46,950 bases of DNA, from the NCBI GenBank assembly GCA_947476675.1, contig CANJRL010000005.1, positions 1 to 46,950 of the forward strand, in the 5' to 3' direction. Positions 8,789 through 16,343 of this stretch are shown piece after piece (the first letter of the stretch is position 1; the number at the start of each line of letters is the position of its first letter). A program made the translations under genes and the position numbers. Below the pieces are notes generated by a model that searched no databases, was not told the DNA's origin, and saw only the letters and a program-made list of their open reading frames with translations. The stretch comes from Phycisphaerales bacterium. GTDB lineage: Bacteria; Planctomycetota; Phycisphaerae; Phycisphaerales; UBA1924.

Positions 8789-9559
8789 ATGCTCAACCAA
8801 CTCACGACCTCGTTCATCGCCCGCCTGCGGGCCCGCGACGAGGCCGCATGGTTCGAACTCTGGGAGACCTTCGGCCCCGTCCTCCGCGCCCAACTCAGCA
8901 AGTGGGGCAAGGGCGCCATCGGCTCCCAGACCGTCCGCGACCTCTCCCAGGAGACCCTCGCCGCCCTCTCCGACTCCATCGACCGCTACGACCCGGCCCG
9001 CGGCGCACGCTTCTCGACCTGGCTCCTCTCCATCGCCAAGCACACCCTCGGCGACGAGATCGACCGCCGCATGGCCCAGAAGCGCGGCAGGGGCAAGCGC
9101 GGCGGCGCCCTCGACGACTCCTGGATGGCCGCCGACCCCGGCCTCAAGCCCGACGAGCAGTACGAGGCCGCCGTCTTCCGCGCCAAGGTCGAGCGCGCCA
9201 TCCGACTGGTCGAGAAGGAGAGCGAGTTCCTCGACTTCCAGATCTACCGCATGCGCGTGCTCGACGGCCTCGAGGGCAAGAAGGTCGCCGACAATCTCGG
9301 CATCAGCGAGCCCACCGTCAGCCGCCGCCTCGCCAAGGTCCGCGACGCCCTCCGCGCCACCCTGCAGCAGGTCATCGCCACCTACTCCTTCACCGCCGAG
9401 GAGCAGACCGAGGAGCCGGCGCGCCACGGCCTGCGCCCCGCCGTCCGCGACGCCGCCGCGAAATCTGACGACGCCCTTTTCGATGAAGCCCTCGCGGAGA
9501 TCTACCACCGGCAGCAGGAACTGCGCCGGGAAGACCAGGCAAGAATGATGCGGGCCTGA
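8789..9559 (+). CDS. ECF-type sigma-70 family RNA polymerase sigma factor
   Basis: 256 residues. Region 2 lies at about residues 10-95 with the block DLSQETLAALSDSIDRYDP followed by ARFSTWLLSIAKHTLGDEIDR, which binds core polymerase and the -10 element. Region 4 lies at about 140-195 with a helix-turn-helix in GKKVADNLGISEPTVSRRLA that reads the -35 element. There is no region 1 or 3, hence ECF type. A C-terminal extension of about 60 residues beyond region 4 is Ala/Glu/Arg-rich and may be regulatory. The ATG at 8789 has GGAG 12-15 nt upstream. The kinase gene starts only 24 nt downstream, an arrangement known in planctomycetes where the kinase takes the place of a classical anti-sigma factor. 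Phosphorylation control is inferred from this pairing. Confidence 0.9.
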   Translation: MLNQLTTSFIARLRARDEAAWFELWETFGPVLRAQLSKWGKGAIGSQTVRDLSQETLAALSDSIDRYDPARGARFSTWLLSIAKHTLGDEIDRRMAQKRGRGKRGGALDDSWMAADPGLKPDEQYEAAVFRAKVERAIRLVEKESEFLDFQIYRMRVLDGLEGKKVADNLGISEPTVSRRLAKVRDALRATLQQVIATYSFTAEEQTEEPARHGLRPAVRDAAAKSDDALFDEALAEIYHRQQELRREDQARMMRA

Positions 9560-9583
9560 TCCGGTGGCCGCAGGAGGCCGGCG

Positions 9584-12304
9584 ATGGGAACCTTCCTTCC
9601 GATCTTCCTCAGCGTCCTCGCCGTCACCGCGGCGATCTTTGTGCTGATCTTCCTCTTCGTTCCGCTCCTCAAGGGCGCCGGCTGGTTCATCCGCCACCTC
9701 GTCGCCTTCATCGGGGGCATGCTCCACAGCGCCCTCCGGCTCATCGGCGGCATCCTCACCGCCCTCGTCCTCGTGCCCATGATCCTGCTCAACATCGTCA
9801 TCGGCCGGTGGTCCGCCTCGCGGCACTACGGCAGGAGCCTGCAGGATGAGTTCGGGGCCATGGGCCAGAGCCTCTACCGCCTGTGCATCGGCCACCCCGC
9901 CCGGCTCTTCATGCTCACACCGCTCGTCGAGGGAATCGAACGCCGCGTCCCCCAGGCCGTCGCCAACGCCCCCACCGCCGACAAGCCCTCCAAGCGCACC
10001 GTCGGCCAGTTCGACGGCTACACCATCGTCGGGTCCCTCAAGGCCGGCGGCTCCGGCGGGAAGCTCTACGTCGCCAACCCCGACCCCGCGAAGCGCGCAA
10101 CCTTCGAACGCCGCGGCGTCATGGTCGACCAGGTCGTCATCAAGGTCTTCTCCCTCGCCGAGGGCTCCACGCTCCCCCAGATCGTCCGCGAGAGCAAGAG
10201 CCTCGACGCCGCCAAGCGCCTCGGCCTCATCCTCGACCACGACCTCAACGACAAGCGCTTCTTCTACGTCATGCCCTACGTCCCGGGCGACACCCTCAGC
10301 ATCGTCACCAACCAACTCCACGATCGCGCGGGGCCCGAGGGCCTCAGCGCCGACACGCTCCGCGAGGCCGTCGGCTACGTCAACGACCTCGTCCGCACTC
10401 TCGACGGCTACCACCAGGGCGGCCTCTGGCACAAGGACGTCAAGCCCGACAACATCATCGTCTCCTCGGGCCGCGCCCACCTCGTCGACTTCGGCCTCAT
10501 CACCCCGCTCCGCTCCGCGATGACCCTCACCACCCACGGGACCGAGTACTTCCGCGACCCGGAGATGGTCCGGCTCGCGCTCCGCGGCGTGAAGGTCCAG
10601 GACGTCGACGGCGCGAAGTTCGACATCTACGCCTGCGGCGCCGTGCTCTATTCCGTCATCGAGCGCTCCTTCCCCGCCCACGGCGGCCTCTCGCAGATCA
10701 CCCGCAGGTGCCCCGAGGGCCTGCGCTGGATCATCCGCCGCGCCATGGCGGACTACAACACCCGCTACCCCGACGCGCGATCGATGCTCGACGACATCCA
10801 GTTCGTCATGGCCGCCGCCGACCCCTTCGCCGTGCGCCCGGCCGATCTTCCCAGCATGCGCGGCGGCGGTGCCCGCGTCGCGAGCGAGAACCCGGAGTTC
10901 GCCGCCTTCGCCGCCGAGCAGGAGGCCCAGGCCGTCCGCGACGCCGCCGCCCGCGCCACGCCCAGAGCCCCCCGCGACGACGCCCGCTACGTCGGCGCCC
11001 ACGCCGGCGTGAACATCGGCGGCGTCGAGATCGGCGTCACCGCGCGCCGCCGCCACCGCATCCGCGTCACCGATTGGCTCCGCGGCTCCTACGTCGTCGA
11101 GCCCGCGGGCACGCCGCCGGCGCCCGCCGCCGACCCACTCGGCGACGCCGGCCGCTTCGCCCGCGACGCCCGCCGCTCCGCCGCCGAGCAACTCGCCAAC
11201 GCCCGCGCCCGCGTCGCCGCCCGCCGGGGCCGCGTCGCATCCCGCCTGGGAGTCAGGCCCGTTCCCGTCTCGCCCAACTTCAGCACCAGGCCCAACAGCG
11301 GCGTCGTCGTCGCCTTCTTCATCTTCCTCGGTCTCTGCGTCCTGGGTGTCGCACTCCTCGTCAACTCCGGATCGCACGGCCGCATCTCCATCTCCGCATC
11401 CTCATCCTCCGGCGAGGACAGTCGCGGCGCCGATCTCGAGGGGATGGACAAGGACTTCAAGAACGCCTTCTCCGGCATGGACGAGGACTTCAAGAAGGCC
11501 TTCGCCGGCATGGGAGACTCGTTCAAGAAGGCCTTCGGCGACGCCGCCCACGGCTTCGGCGAGGCCAGCGGCGGCGTCGCGGCCGCCATCGAAGCCGGCA
11601 AGCGCGCCGCGCAGGACGGCGCCCGCATCGGCCTCGAAGCCGCCGCCGAGGGCGCCGAGACCGTCGCCGAGAAGCACCGCGAGAACGCCCAAGCGCTCCG
11701 CGACAAGGCCGACGAACTCGACGAATCCGACAAGCGCAACGCCGCCCGCGACGCCCGCCGCCTCCGCAAGGAGGCCGAGTCGCTCGACAAGAAGGCCGGC
11801 GAACAGGACCAGCGCGCCGCCGAGATCCGCTCCAAGATCCGCGCCCTCGAACTGAACCCCCCGGCCCCCCCGGCGGCGCCCGCGCCGGTCATCGGCGGCT
11901 CATGGCTCATCCTCGACGACTTCCCCGCCGCAACTTCCGACCCCGCCGTCCGCAAGCGCATCAACGACGCCCTCACCGTGCTCCGCGGCGCCCAGTGCGA
12001 ACTCAAGGGCGTCGGCGACGATAACGCCGACCTCGACACCGTCGCCTCCGCGCGCAAGGCCCTCGGCGTCGCCCTCCCCAACGACCCCGCCGCCGCCGAA
12101 CGCCTCCGCGGCTGGCTCGCTTCCTCCGGCCAGGACCTCCGCGGCGTCGTCTGGTTCGGCAAGGTCGATGAGCGCACCGGCGTGCGCCCCGTCGTCGTCC
12201 TCCGCGACGGCGACAAGTCGCCCGAGATGCGCCGCGCCGTCACCACACCGTCGGCGACCCCGGCCGCAGCCCCCGAACCGCCTTCCGCTCCAGCGCCCCG
12301 CTGA
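9584..12304 (+). CDS. Membrane Ser/Thr protein kinase with C-terminal 11-residue repeats
   Basis: 906 residues. Two hydrophobic segments lie at about 5-30 and 38-74. A protein kinase domain spans about 143-420: modified Gly-rich loop KAGGSGGK, VVIKVF with Lys187, HKDVKPDN (Asp285, Asn290) as catalytic loop, DFG at 302-304, DPE at 325-327 in the APE position, and Asp347 in DIYACG. The catalytic residues look intact. A third membrane segment lies at about 574-592. Beyond it are 11-residue repeats (phenylalanines at 625, 636, 647, 658), a charged Ala/Glu/Lys/Arg coiled-coil stretch to about 765, and a C-terminal globular part (SWLILDDFPAATSDPAVRKR onward). With a cytoplasmic kinase, the repeats would face outside the cytoplasm. 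It follows the sigma factor by 24 nt, and the next gene encodes a small exported protein with the same repeat. Sigma control by the kinase is inference. Confidence 0.9.
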   Translation: MGTFLPIFLSVLAVTAAIFVLIFLFVPLLKGAGWFIRHLVAFIGGMLHSALRLIGGILTALVLVPMILLNIVIGRWSASRHYGRSLQDEFGAMGQSLYRLCIGHPARLFMLTPLVEGIERRVPQAVANAPTADKPSKRTVGQFDGYTIVGSLKAGGSGGKLYVANPDPAKRATFERRGVMVDQVVIKVFSLAEGSTLPQIVRESKSLDAAKRLGLILDHDLNDKRFFYVMPYVPGDTLSIVTNQLHDRAGPEGLSADTLREAVGYVNDLVRTLDGYHQGGLWHKDVKPDNIIVSSGRAHLVDFGLITPLRSAMTLTTHGTEYFRDPEMVRLALRGVKVQDVDGAKFDIYACGAVLYSVIERSFPAHGGLSQITRRCPEGLRWIIRRAMADYNTRYPDARSMLDDIQFVMAAADPFAVRPADLPSMRGGGARVASENPEFAAFAAEQEAQAVRDAAARATPRAPRDDARYVGAHAGVNIGGVEIGVTARRRHRIRVTDWLRGSYVVEPAGTPPAPAADPLGDAGRFARDARRSAAEQLANARARVAARRGRVASRLGVRPVPVSPNFSTRPNSGVVVAFFIFLGLCVLGVALLVNSGSHGRISISASSSSGEDSRGADLEGMDKDFKNAFSGMDEDFKKAFAGMGDSFKKAFGDAAHGFGEASGGVAAAIEAGKRAAQDGARIGLEAAAEGAETVAEKHRENAQALRDKADELDESDKRNAARDARRLRKEAESLDKKAGEQDQRAAEIRSKIRALELNPPAPPAAPAPVIGGSWLILDDFPAATSDPAVRKRINDALTVLRGAQCELKGVGDDNADLDTVASARKALGVALPNDPAAAERLRGWLASSGQDLRGVVWFGKVDERTGVRPVVVLRDGDKSPEMRRAVTTPSATPAAAPEPPSAPAPR
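11435..11554 (+). repeat. Hendecad (11-residue) repeats in the kinase C-terminal region
   Basis: Codes for LEGMDKD, FKNAFSGMDED, FKKAFAGMGDS and FKKAFGDAAHG, units of the form F-x-x-A-F-x-G-M-D-x-x. The first unit is incomplete and the last has diverged. The pattern recurs, better preserved, in the gene at 12375. Confidence 0.85.
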
Positions 12305-12374
12305 TGCAAGAGCCTCCGAGGGCTTCCCAACAAGCGAAGGCCCGCCATACCGCGGGACCCCACGGAGACCGGCC

Positions 12375-12824
12375 ATGAACTCGCTCCTGCTCGCCGCATT
12401 CACGCTCCTCGCGCCCCACTCCTGGCAGAGCGACGAGCCGTCGCCCCACGCCGGCCCCGCCCCCCTCCCCGCTCTCGCAACCCAAGTCGCATCGGCGCAG
12501 ACGCAGCCCCCGCTCGATGCGCCGCCGGCCGACGCGCCGGCGATGGTCGATGACGAAGCGGGCGACGAGTTCCGCGCAGCCTTCGAGCAGACCGAACAAG
12601 ACTTCGCCAACGCCTTCGCCGGCATGGGCGAAGAGTTCAGCCGGGCCTTCTCGGGAATGGACGAGGAGTTCAGCCGGGCGTTCTCCGGCATGGACGATGA
12701 GTTCCGCGAGGCGTTCAAGGGCATGGACGACCAGTTCCGCCGCGACTTCGACGACGGCTTCAAGGATTTCGACAGGCAGTTCAGGGACGCGTGGAAGGCC
12801 CGGCGCCCCGGCCGCTCCGTCTGA
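12375..12824 (+). CDS. Small exported protein made of seven tandem 11-residue repeats
   Basis: 149 residues from the ATG at 12375, which has GGAGACC eight nt upstream. The first 20 residues (MNSLLLAAFTLLAPHSWQSD) form a short signal peptide; a Pro/Ala linker follows to about residue 62. Residues 66-142 are seven contiguous 11-residue units with no gaps, each starting with Phe: consensus F-x-x-A-F-x-G-M-D-x-E. Hydrophobic residues at positions 1, 5 and 8 give a continuous stripe on a helix, as in hendecad coiled coils and in 11-mer amphipathic helices such as those of synuclein and apolipoproteins. The same unit is in the C-terminal region of the kinase 71 nt upstream, so the two may pair. A basic tail (KARRPGRSV) ends the protein. 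No known family is recognised. Confidence 0.8.
   Translation: MNSLLLAAFTLLAPHSWQSDEPSPHAGPAPLPALATQVASAQTQPPLDAPPADAPAMVDDEAGDEFRAAFEQTEQDFANAFAGMGEEFSRAFSGMDEEFSRAFSGMDDEFREAFKGMDDQFRRDFDDGFKDFDRQFRDAWKARRPGRSV
12570..12800 (+). repeat. Seven tandem 33-bp units encoding hendecads
   Basis: Seven in-frame 33-bp units; the middle ones are nearly identical at DNA level (ttcagccgggc, then cttctcggg/gttctccgg, then atggacgag/atggacgat), which suggests recent tandem duplication. Outer units have drifted. Confidence 0.85.
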
Positions 12825-12894
12825 TCCGCCATCCCCTCGAGGCCGCACCGCTCCCCGCCTTGTTCCGCGCCGCATCGCCCTCTACCCTCGACCC

Positions 12895-13509
12895 GTGAAC
12901 GCCCCGCGGGCGACCAACATCACCCACCACCCGGGCGTCACGCGCGAGCAGCGGCGCCTCGCCATGGGCCGCAGCGGCCTGACCGTCTGGTGCACCGGCC
13001 TCCCCGCCTCCGGCAAATCCTCCATCGCCGCCGCCCTTGAGATCGCACTGCTCGCCCGGCGAATCCCCGCCTATCGCCTCGACGGCGACACCCTCCGCCT
13101 CGGCCTCAACCGCGACCTCGGCTTCTCCGACGCCGACCGCGCCGAGAACGTCCGCCGCATCGCCGAGGTTGCCGCGCTCCTCGCAGACGCCGGCCTCATC
13201 GCCATCGTCTCCGCGATCAGCCCCGGCGCCGCCTCCCGGGCCGCGGCCCGCGCCACCCACGAAGCCGCCTCCATCCCCTTCCTCGAGGTCTTCGTCGATA
13301 CACCCCTTGCCGAGTGCGAGCGCCGCGACCCCAAGGGCCTCTACCGCCGCGCCCGCGCCGGCGAGATCCACGCCTTCACCGGCGTCTCCGCGCCCTACGA
13401 AGCGCCGCCTTCCCCCGACCTCCGCATCACCCCCGACCTCGGCGGCGCAGACGCCTGCGCCGACGCCATCCTCGCGCTGCTCGATCAGCGGCGCCTGCTC
13501 ACGCCATGA
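12895..13509 (+). CDS. cysC: Adenylyl-sulfate kinase
   Basis: 204 residues. Phosphorylates adenosine 5'-phosphosulfate (APS) to PAPS in sulfate activation. The N-terminal NITHHPGVTREQR is the usual lead-in to APS kinase. The P-loop GLPASGKS is at residues 35-42, followed by LDGDTLRLGLNRDLGFSDADR and ENVRRIAEVAALLADAG, and KGLYRRARAGEIHAFTGV near the end; all are CysC signatures. The open frame begins further upstream, but the GTG at 12895 gives the standard length and lies just before the conserved lead-in, so I chose it. Its stop overlaps the cysQ start in ATGA, implying translational coupling. No CysD, CysN or PAPS reductase is in the window, so PAPS may feed sulfation or be reduced by an enzyme encoded elsewhere. 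Confidence 0.93.
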   Translation: MNAPRATNITHHPGVTREQRRLAMGRSGLTVWCTGLPASGKSSIAAALEIALLARRIPAYRLDGDTLRLGLNRDLGFSDADRAENVRRIAEVAALLADAGLIAIVSAISPGAASRAAARATHEAASIPFLEVFVDTPLAECERRDPKGLYRRARAGEIHAFTGVSAPYEAPPSPDLRITPDLGGADACADAILALLDQRRLLTP

Positions 13510-14549
13510 ACACCTCCCCCGACCACCTCCTCGGCGTCGCCGAGCGCGCCGTGCTCGAAGCCTGCGCCGTCTGCCGCGCCGTGCAGACCCGCGACCCGCG
13601 CCTGGGAGGCCAATCCGCCATCGCAATCACCAAGGGCGACAGGAGCCCCGTCACCATCGCCGACTTCGCGGCCCAGGCCGTCATCGCCCACCGTCTCCGA
13701 CAGGCCCTCGGGGACGTCACGCTCCTGGGCGAAGAAGGCTCCGGCTACCTGCGCGACCCGACGCACGCCGCCGAGAAGACCGCCGCCCTCGCCGCCGTCC
13801 GCCTCGTCTGGCCCGAGGCCTCCGAGGCCGACATGCTCGACGCCCTCGACCTCGGCGCCGGCGAGTTCCATCGCACCCCCGGGCGCGCAGGCGCGTTCTG
13901 GACCCTCGACCCCATCGACGGCACCAAGGGATTCCTAAGGGGCGAGCAGTACGCCGTCTGCCTCGCGCACATCGAAGTCCCCGAGTCCGGCATCGGCGCC
14001 CCCACCATCGCCGCCATGGGATGCCCCAACCTCCCCGCATCATTCACTGCGCAATTCCACACACCCGACCCCGTCGGCCTCGTCTACCTCGCCGGCAAGG
14101 GCCGCGGCGCCTCGGTCCTCCCCGCCGACGGCTCGGCGCCCGCCTCCCCGCTGCGCCGCGCCCCGCGCACCCCGGGCGCCCCGATCCTCGGCTGCCGCAG
14201 CGTCGACGCCTCCCATTCCGACCACTCCACCGCCTCCCGCGCCATGCGCCGCCTCCACGCCCACCCCGCCCCCCTCGAACTCGACAGCCAATGCAAGTAC
14301 GCCGTCGTCGCGCGAGGGCAGGCCGACGTCTACCTGCGCATCCCCGGCAAGAAGCCCTACGTCGAGCGCATCTGGGACCACGCCTCCGGCGCCCTCATCG
14401 CCTCCGAGGCCGGCTGCTCCGTCACCGACATCGAAGGCAAGCCCCTCGACTTCGCCCACGGCCGCGGCCTCGACGCCAACAGCGGCATCGTCTGTTGCGA
14501 GCCCTCCCTCCTCCGCGACATCCTCGGGGCCATCGCCGCCGAACTCTGA
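13506..14549 (+). CDS. cysQ: 3'(2'),5'-bisphosphate nucleotidase (PAP phosphatase), CysQ/HAL2 type
   Basis: 347 residues of the Mg-dependent, Li-sensitive inositol monophosphatase superfamily. It hydrolyses 3'-phosphoadenosine 5'-phosphate, the by-product of PAPS use, which fits its 4-nt overlap with cysC. Metal-binding motifs are LGEEGSG and DPIDGTKGF (about residues 137-145), with WDHASGALIASEAG near the C-terminus as the second Asp motif. The N-terminal KGDRSPVTIADFAAQAVI is the usual first block. The length is nearer the eukaryotic HAL2 type (about 350) than E. coli CysQ (about 246). The start is fixed by the ATGA overlap. Confidence is high for the superfamily and good for the substrate because of the neighbour. 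Confidence 0.92.
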   Translation: MNTSPDHLLGVAERAVLEACAVCRAVQTRDPRLGGQSAIAITKGDRSPVTIADFAAQAVIAHRLRQALGDVTLLGEEGSGYLRDPTHAAEKTAALAAVRLVWPEASEADMLDALDLGAGEFHRTPGRAGAFWTLDPIDGTKGFLRGEQYAVCLAHIEVPESGIGAPTIAAMGCPNLPASFTAQFHTPDPVGLVYLAGKGRGASVLPADGSAPASPLRRAPRTPGAPILGCRSVDASHSDHSTASRAMRRLHAHPAPLELDSQCKYAVVARGQADVYLRIPGKKPYVERIWDHASGALIASEAGCSVTDIEGKPLDFAHGRGLDANSGIVCCEPSLLRDILGAIAAEL

Positions 14550-14730
14550 ATTCGCCGCGGCAGCCCCCTCCTCCCCCCCCCCACCAGGCGGACGGGTGAA
14601 CACATCTCGCGCGTCCCCGGTATCACATGAAGACAGTGCCGAGCCCTCGCGTTCGGATTCTGTTCGCACTCTCGCTCACGCACAGCAGCGCCGCGCATCT
14701 CGCGGCTCAACCCAGGAGCACCACACGCCC

Positions 14731-16194
14731 ATGACCAGCCCCGCCCGCGCTCCCCGCACGATCCTCCTCGCCGCCGGCGCCGCCCTGGCGATCGCCTCGG
14801 CCGCGCTCGCCGCGCCCCCCGTCGCCGAAAAGGCCGACATGCCCAAGGAGCAGGCCATCCAGTACGCGGACGCCCTCTCCGCCGCGTTCCGCTACGCCGC
14901 CGACGCCATCACCCCCAGCGTCGTCAAGATCGCCACCAAGGAGACACGCAAGGGCACGGTCATGACCCCCTTCGGCCCCATGGGCGGCGGATCACAGCAG
15001 CGCTCCGGCGTCGGCTCCGGATTCGTCTTCGACGCCAAGGGCCACATCATCACCAACAACCACGTCGTCGAGGGCGCCCAGGAGATCGAGGTGATCTTCG
15101 AGGACGGCACGAAGGTGGACGCCAAGGTCGTCGGCACGGACCCCGAGACCGACCTCGCCGTCGTCAAGGTCGAGCCCGACAGCGTCACCTCCGGCACGCT
15201 CCACCCCGCCGCCATCGGCGACTCCGACGCCGCCCGCGTCGGCGACTGGGTGCTCGCCGTCGGATCGCCCCTCGACCTCGAAGAGACCGTCACCGCCGGC
15301 ATCATCAGCGCAACCGGCCGCAAGACCGGCATCCTCCGCGGCCGCGGGTACGAGTCGTTCATCCAGACCGACGCCGCCATCAATCCCGGAAACTCCGGAG
15401 GCCCGCTCGTCAACCTGCGCGGCGAGGTCATCGGCATCAACAGCAACATCAAGACCACCAGCGGCGGCAGCGTCGGCCTCGGCTTCGCCATCCCCACCTC
15501 GCTGGCACGCGACGTCGCCACCCAACTCGTCGAGAACGGCTCGGTGAAGCGGGGCTACATCGGCATCACGCTCGCCGATGTCGACCAGTCCAACACCGCG
15601 CTCCTGGGCCTGCCCCCCGCGACCCGCGGCGTCATCGTCACCAGCGTCGAAACCGACTCCCCCGCGGACAAGGCCGGCCTCCAGAAGGACGACGTCATCA
15701 CCGCGGTCAACGGCTCCTCCGTCCGAGACTCCGACGACCTGCGCCTCAAGGTCGCGCGCATCCGCCCGGGCTCCAAGGCCGAACTCGCGGTCCTCCGCGA
15801 CAAGAGCAAGCAGACCATCAGCATCGAAGTCGGCGACCGCAGCAAGTCCACCACCATCGCCGACGCCGAGGGCGGGCCCATCCTCCGCTCCCTCGGCCTC
15901 GGCGTCGCCCCCGCCCCCGCCGCCGCGCTGCGCCAGCAGAACATCACCGGCGGAGGCGTCGCGGTTGTCTCTGTCCGACAGGGATCCCCGGCCGAGGACG
16001 CCGGCTTCTCCGAGGGCGACATCATCCTGACAATCAACAACTTGCGCGTTTCCGACACGGCCTCGCTCGGCGCCCTCCTCCAGCGCGCCGCCGCCAGCGG
16101 CACGCCGAATCTGCGCCTCACCTTCGGCGTCCTCACCGCGCAAGGGGACCAGGAGCGCAAAACTTTGCGACTCCCCCCGACCAACGGCCGATAG
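14731..16194 (+). CDS. Periplasmic HtrA/Deg-type serine protease with two PDZ domains
   Basis: 487 residues. Signal peptide MTSPARAPRTILLAAGAALAIASAALA. The trypsin-like domain spans about 45-245 with the triad His111 (TNNHVV), Asp141 (ETDLAVVKV) and Ser222 (NPGNSGGPL). PDZ1 lies at about 250-345 (YIGITLADVDQ, then GVIVTSVETDSPADKAGLQ) and PDZ2 at about 385-480 (GVAVVSVRQGSPAEDAGF). This is the DegP/DegQ layout: an envelope protein-quality-control protease/chaperone. The frame is open from a GTG at 14596, but that extension is low-complexity and lies ahead of the signal peptide; the ATG at 14731 follows CAGGAG. A hairpin with a short T-run lies downstream. A 10-C run lies about 150 bp upstream. 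Confidence 0.93.
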   Translation: MTSPARAPRTILLAAGAALAIASAALAAPPVAEKADMPKEQAIQYADALSAAFRYAADAITPSVVKIATKETRKGTVMTPFGPMGGGSQQRSGVGSGFVFDAKGHIITNNHVVEGAQEIEVIFEDGTKVDAKVVGTDPETDLAVVKVEPDSVTSGTLHPAAIGDSDAARVGDWVLAVGSPLDLEETVTAGIISATGRKTGILRGRGYESFIQTDAAINPGNSGGPLVNLRGEVIGINSNIKTTSGGSVGLGFAIPTSLARDVATQLVENGSVKRGYIGITLADVDQSNTALLGLPPATRGVIVTSVETDSPADKAGLQKDDVITAVNGSSVRDSDDLRLKVARIRPGSKAELAVLRDKSKQTISIEVGDRSKSTTIADAEGGPILRSLGLGVAPAPAAALRQQNITGGGVAVVSVRQGSPAEDAGFSEGDIILTINNLRVSDTASLGALLQRAAASGTPNLRLTFGVLTAQGDQERKTLRLPPTNGR

Positions 16195-16228
16195 TCGATA
16201 TGATTGGGTTGATCTCTCTCTCTCCTCC

Positions 16229-16262
16229 AGCGGGGCGCCGTCGATAGATGGCGCCCTGCTTT
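16229..16262 (+). terminator. Probable terminator of the HtrA-type protease gene
   Basis: AGCGGGGCGCC (16229-16239) pairs with GGCGCCCTGCT (16250-16260) with one mismatch across a 10-nt loop, followed by only a short T-run (TTTG). It lies 35 nt after the protease stop, between convergent genes. The short T-tail makes it moderate. Confidence 0.6.
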
Positions 16263-16343
16263 GCCCAGAGATGAGCGGCGCAGCATCGCGCGCCACAAGC
16301 CGGGCGCAACGCAACACCCGCCTCAGCCGATCCCCGCCCCGCC

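Noticed and set aside
8606-11377. 923-codon minus-strand frame opposite the sigma factor and kinase
   Set aside because: Low-complexity Gly/Ala/Glu/Val/Asp composition, the mirror of the real plus-strand genes, which have clear domains.
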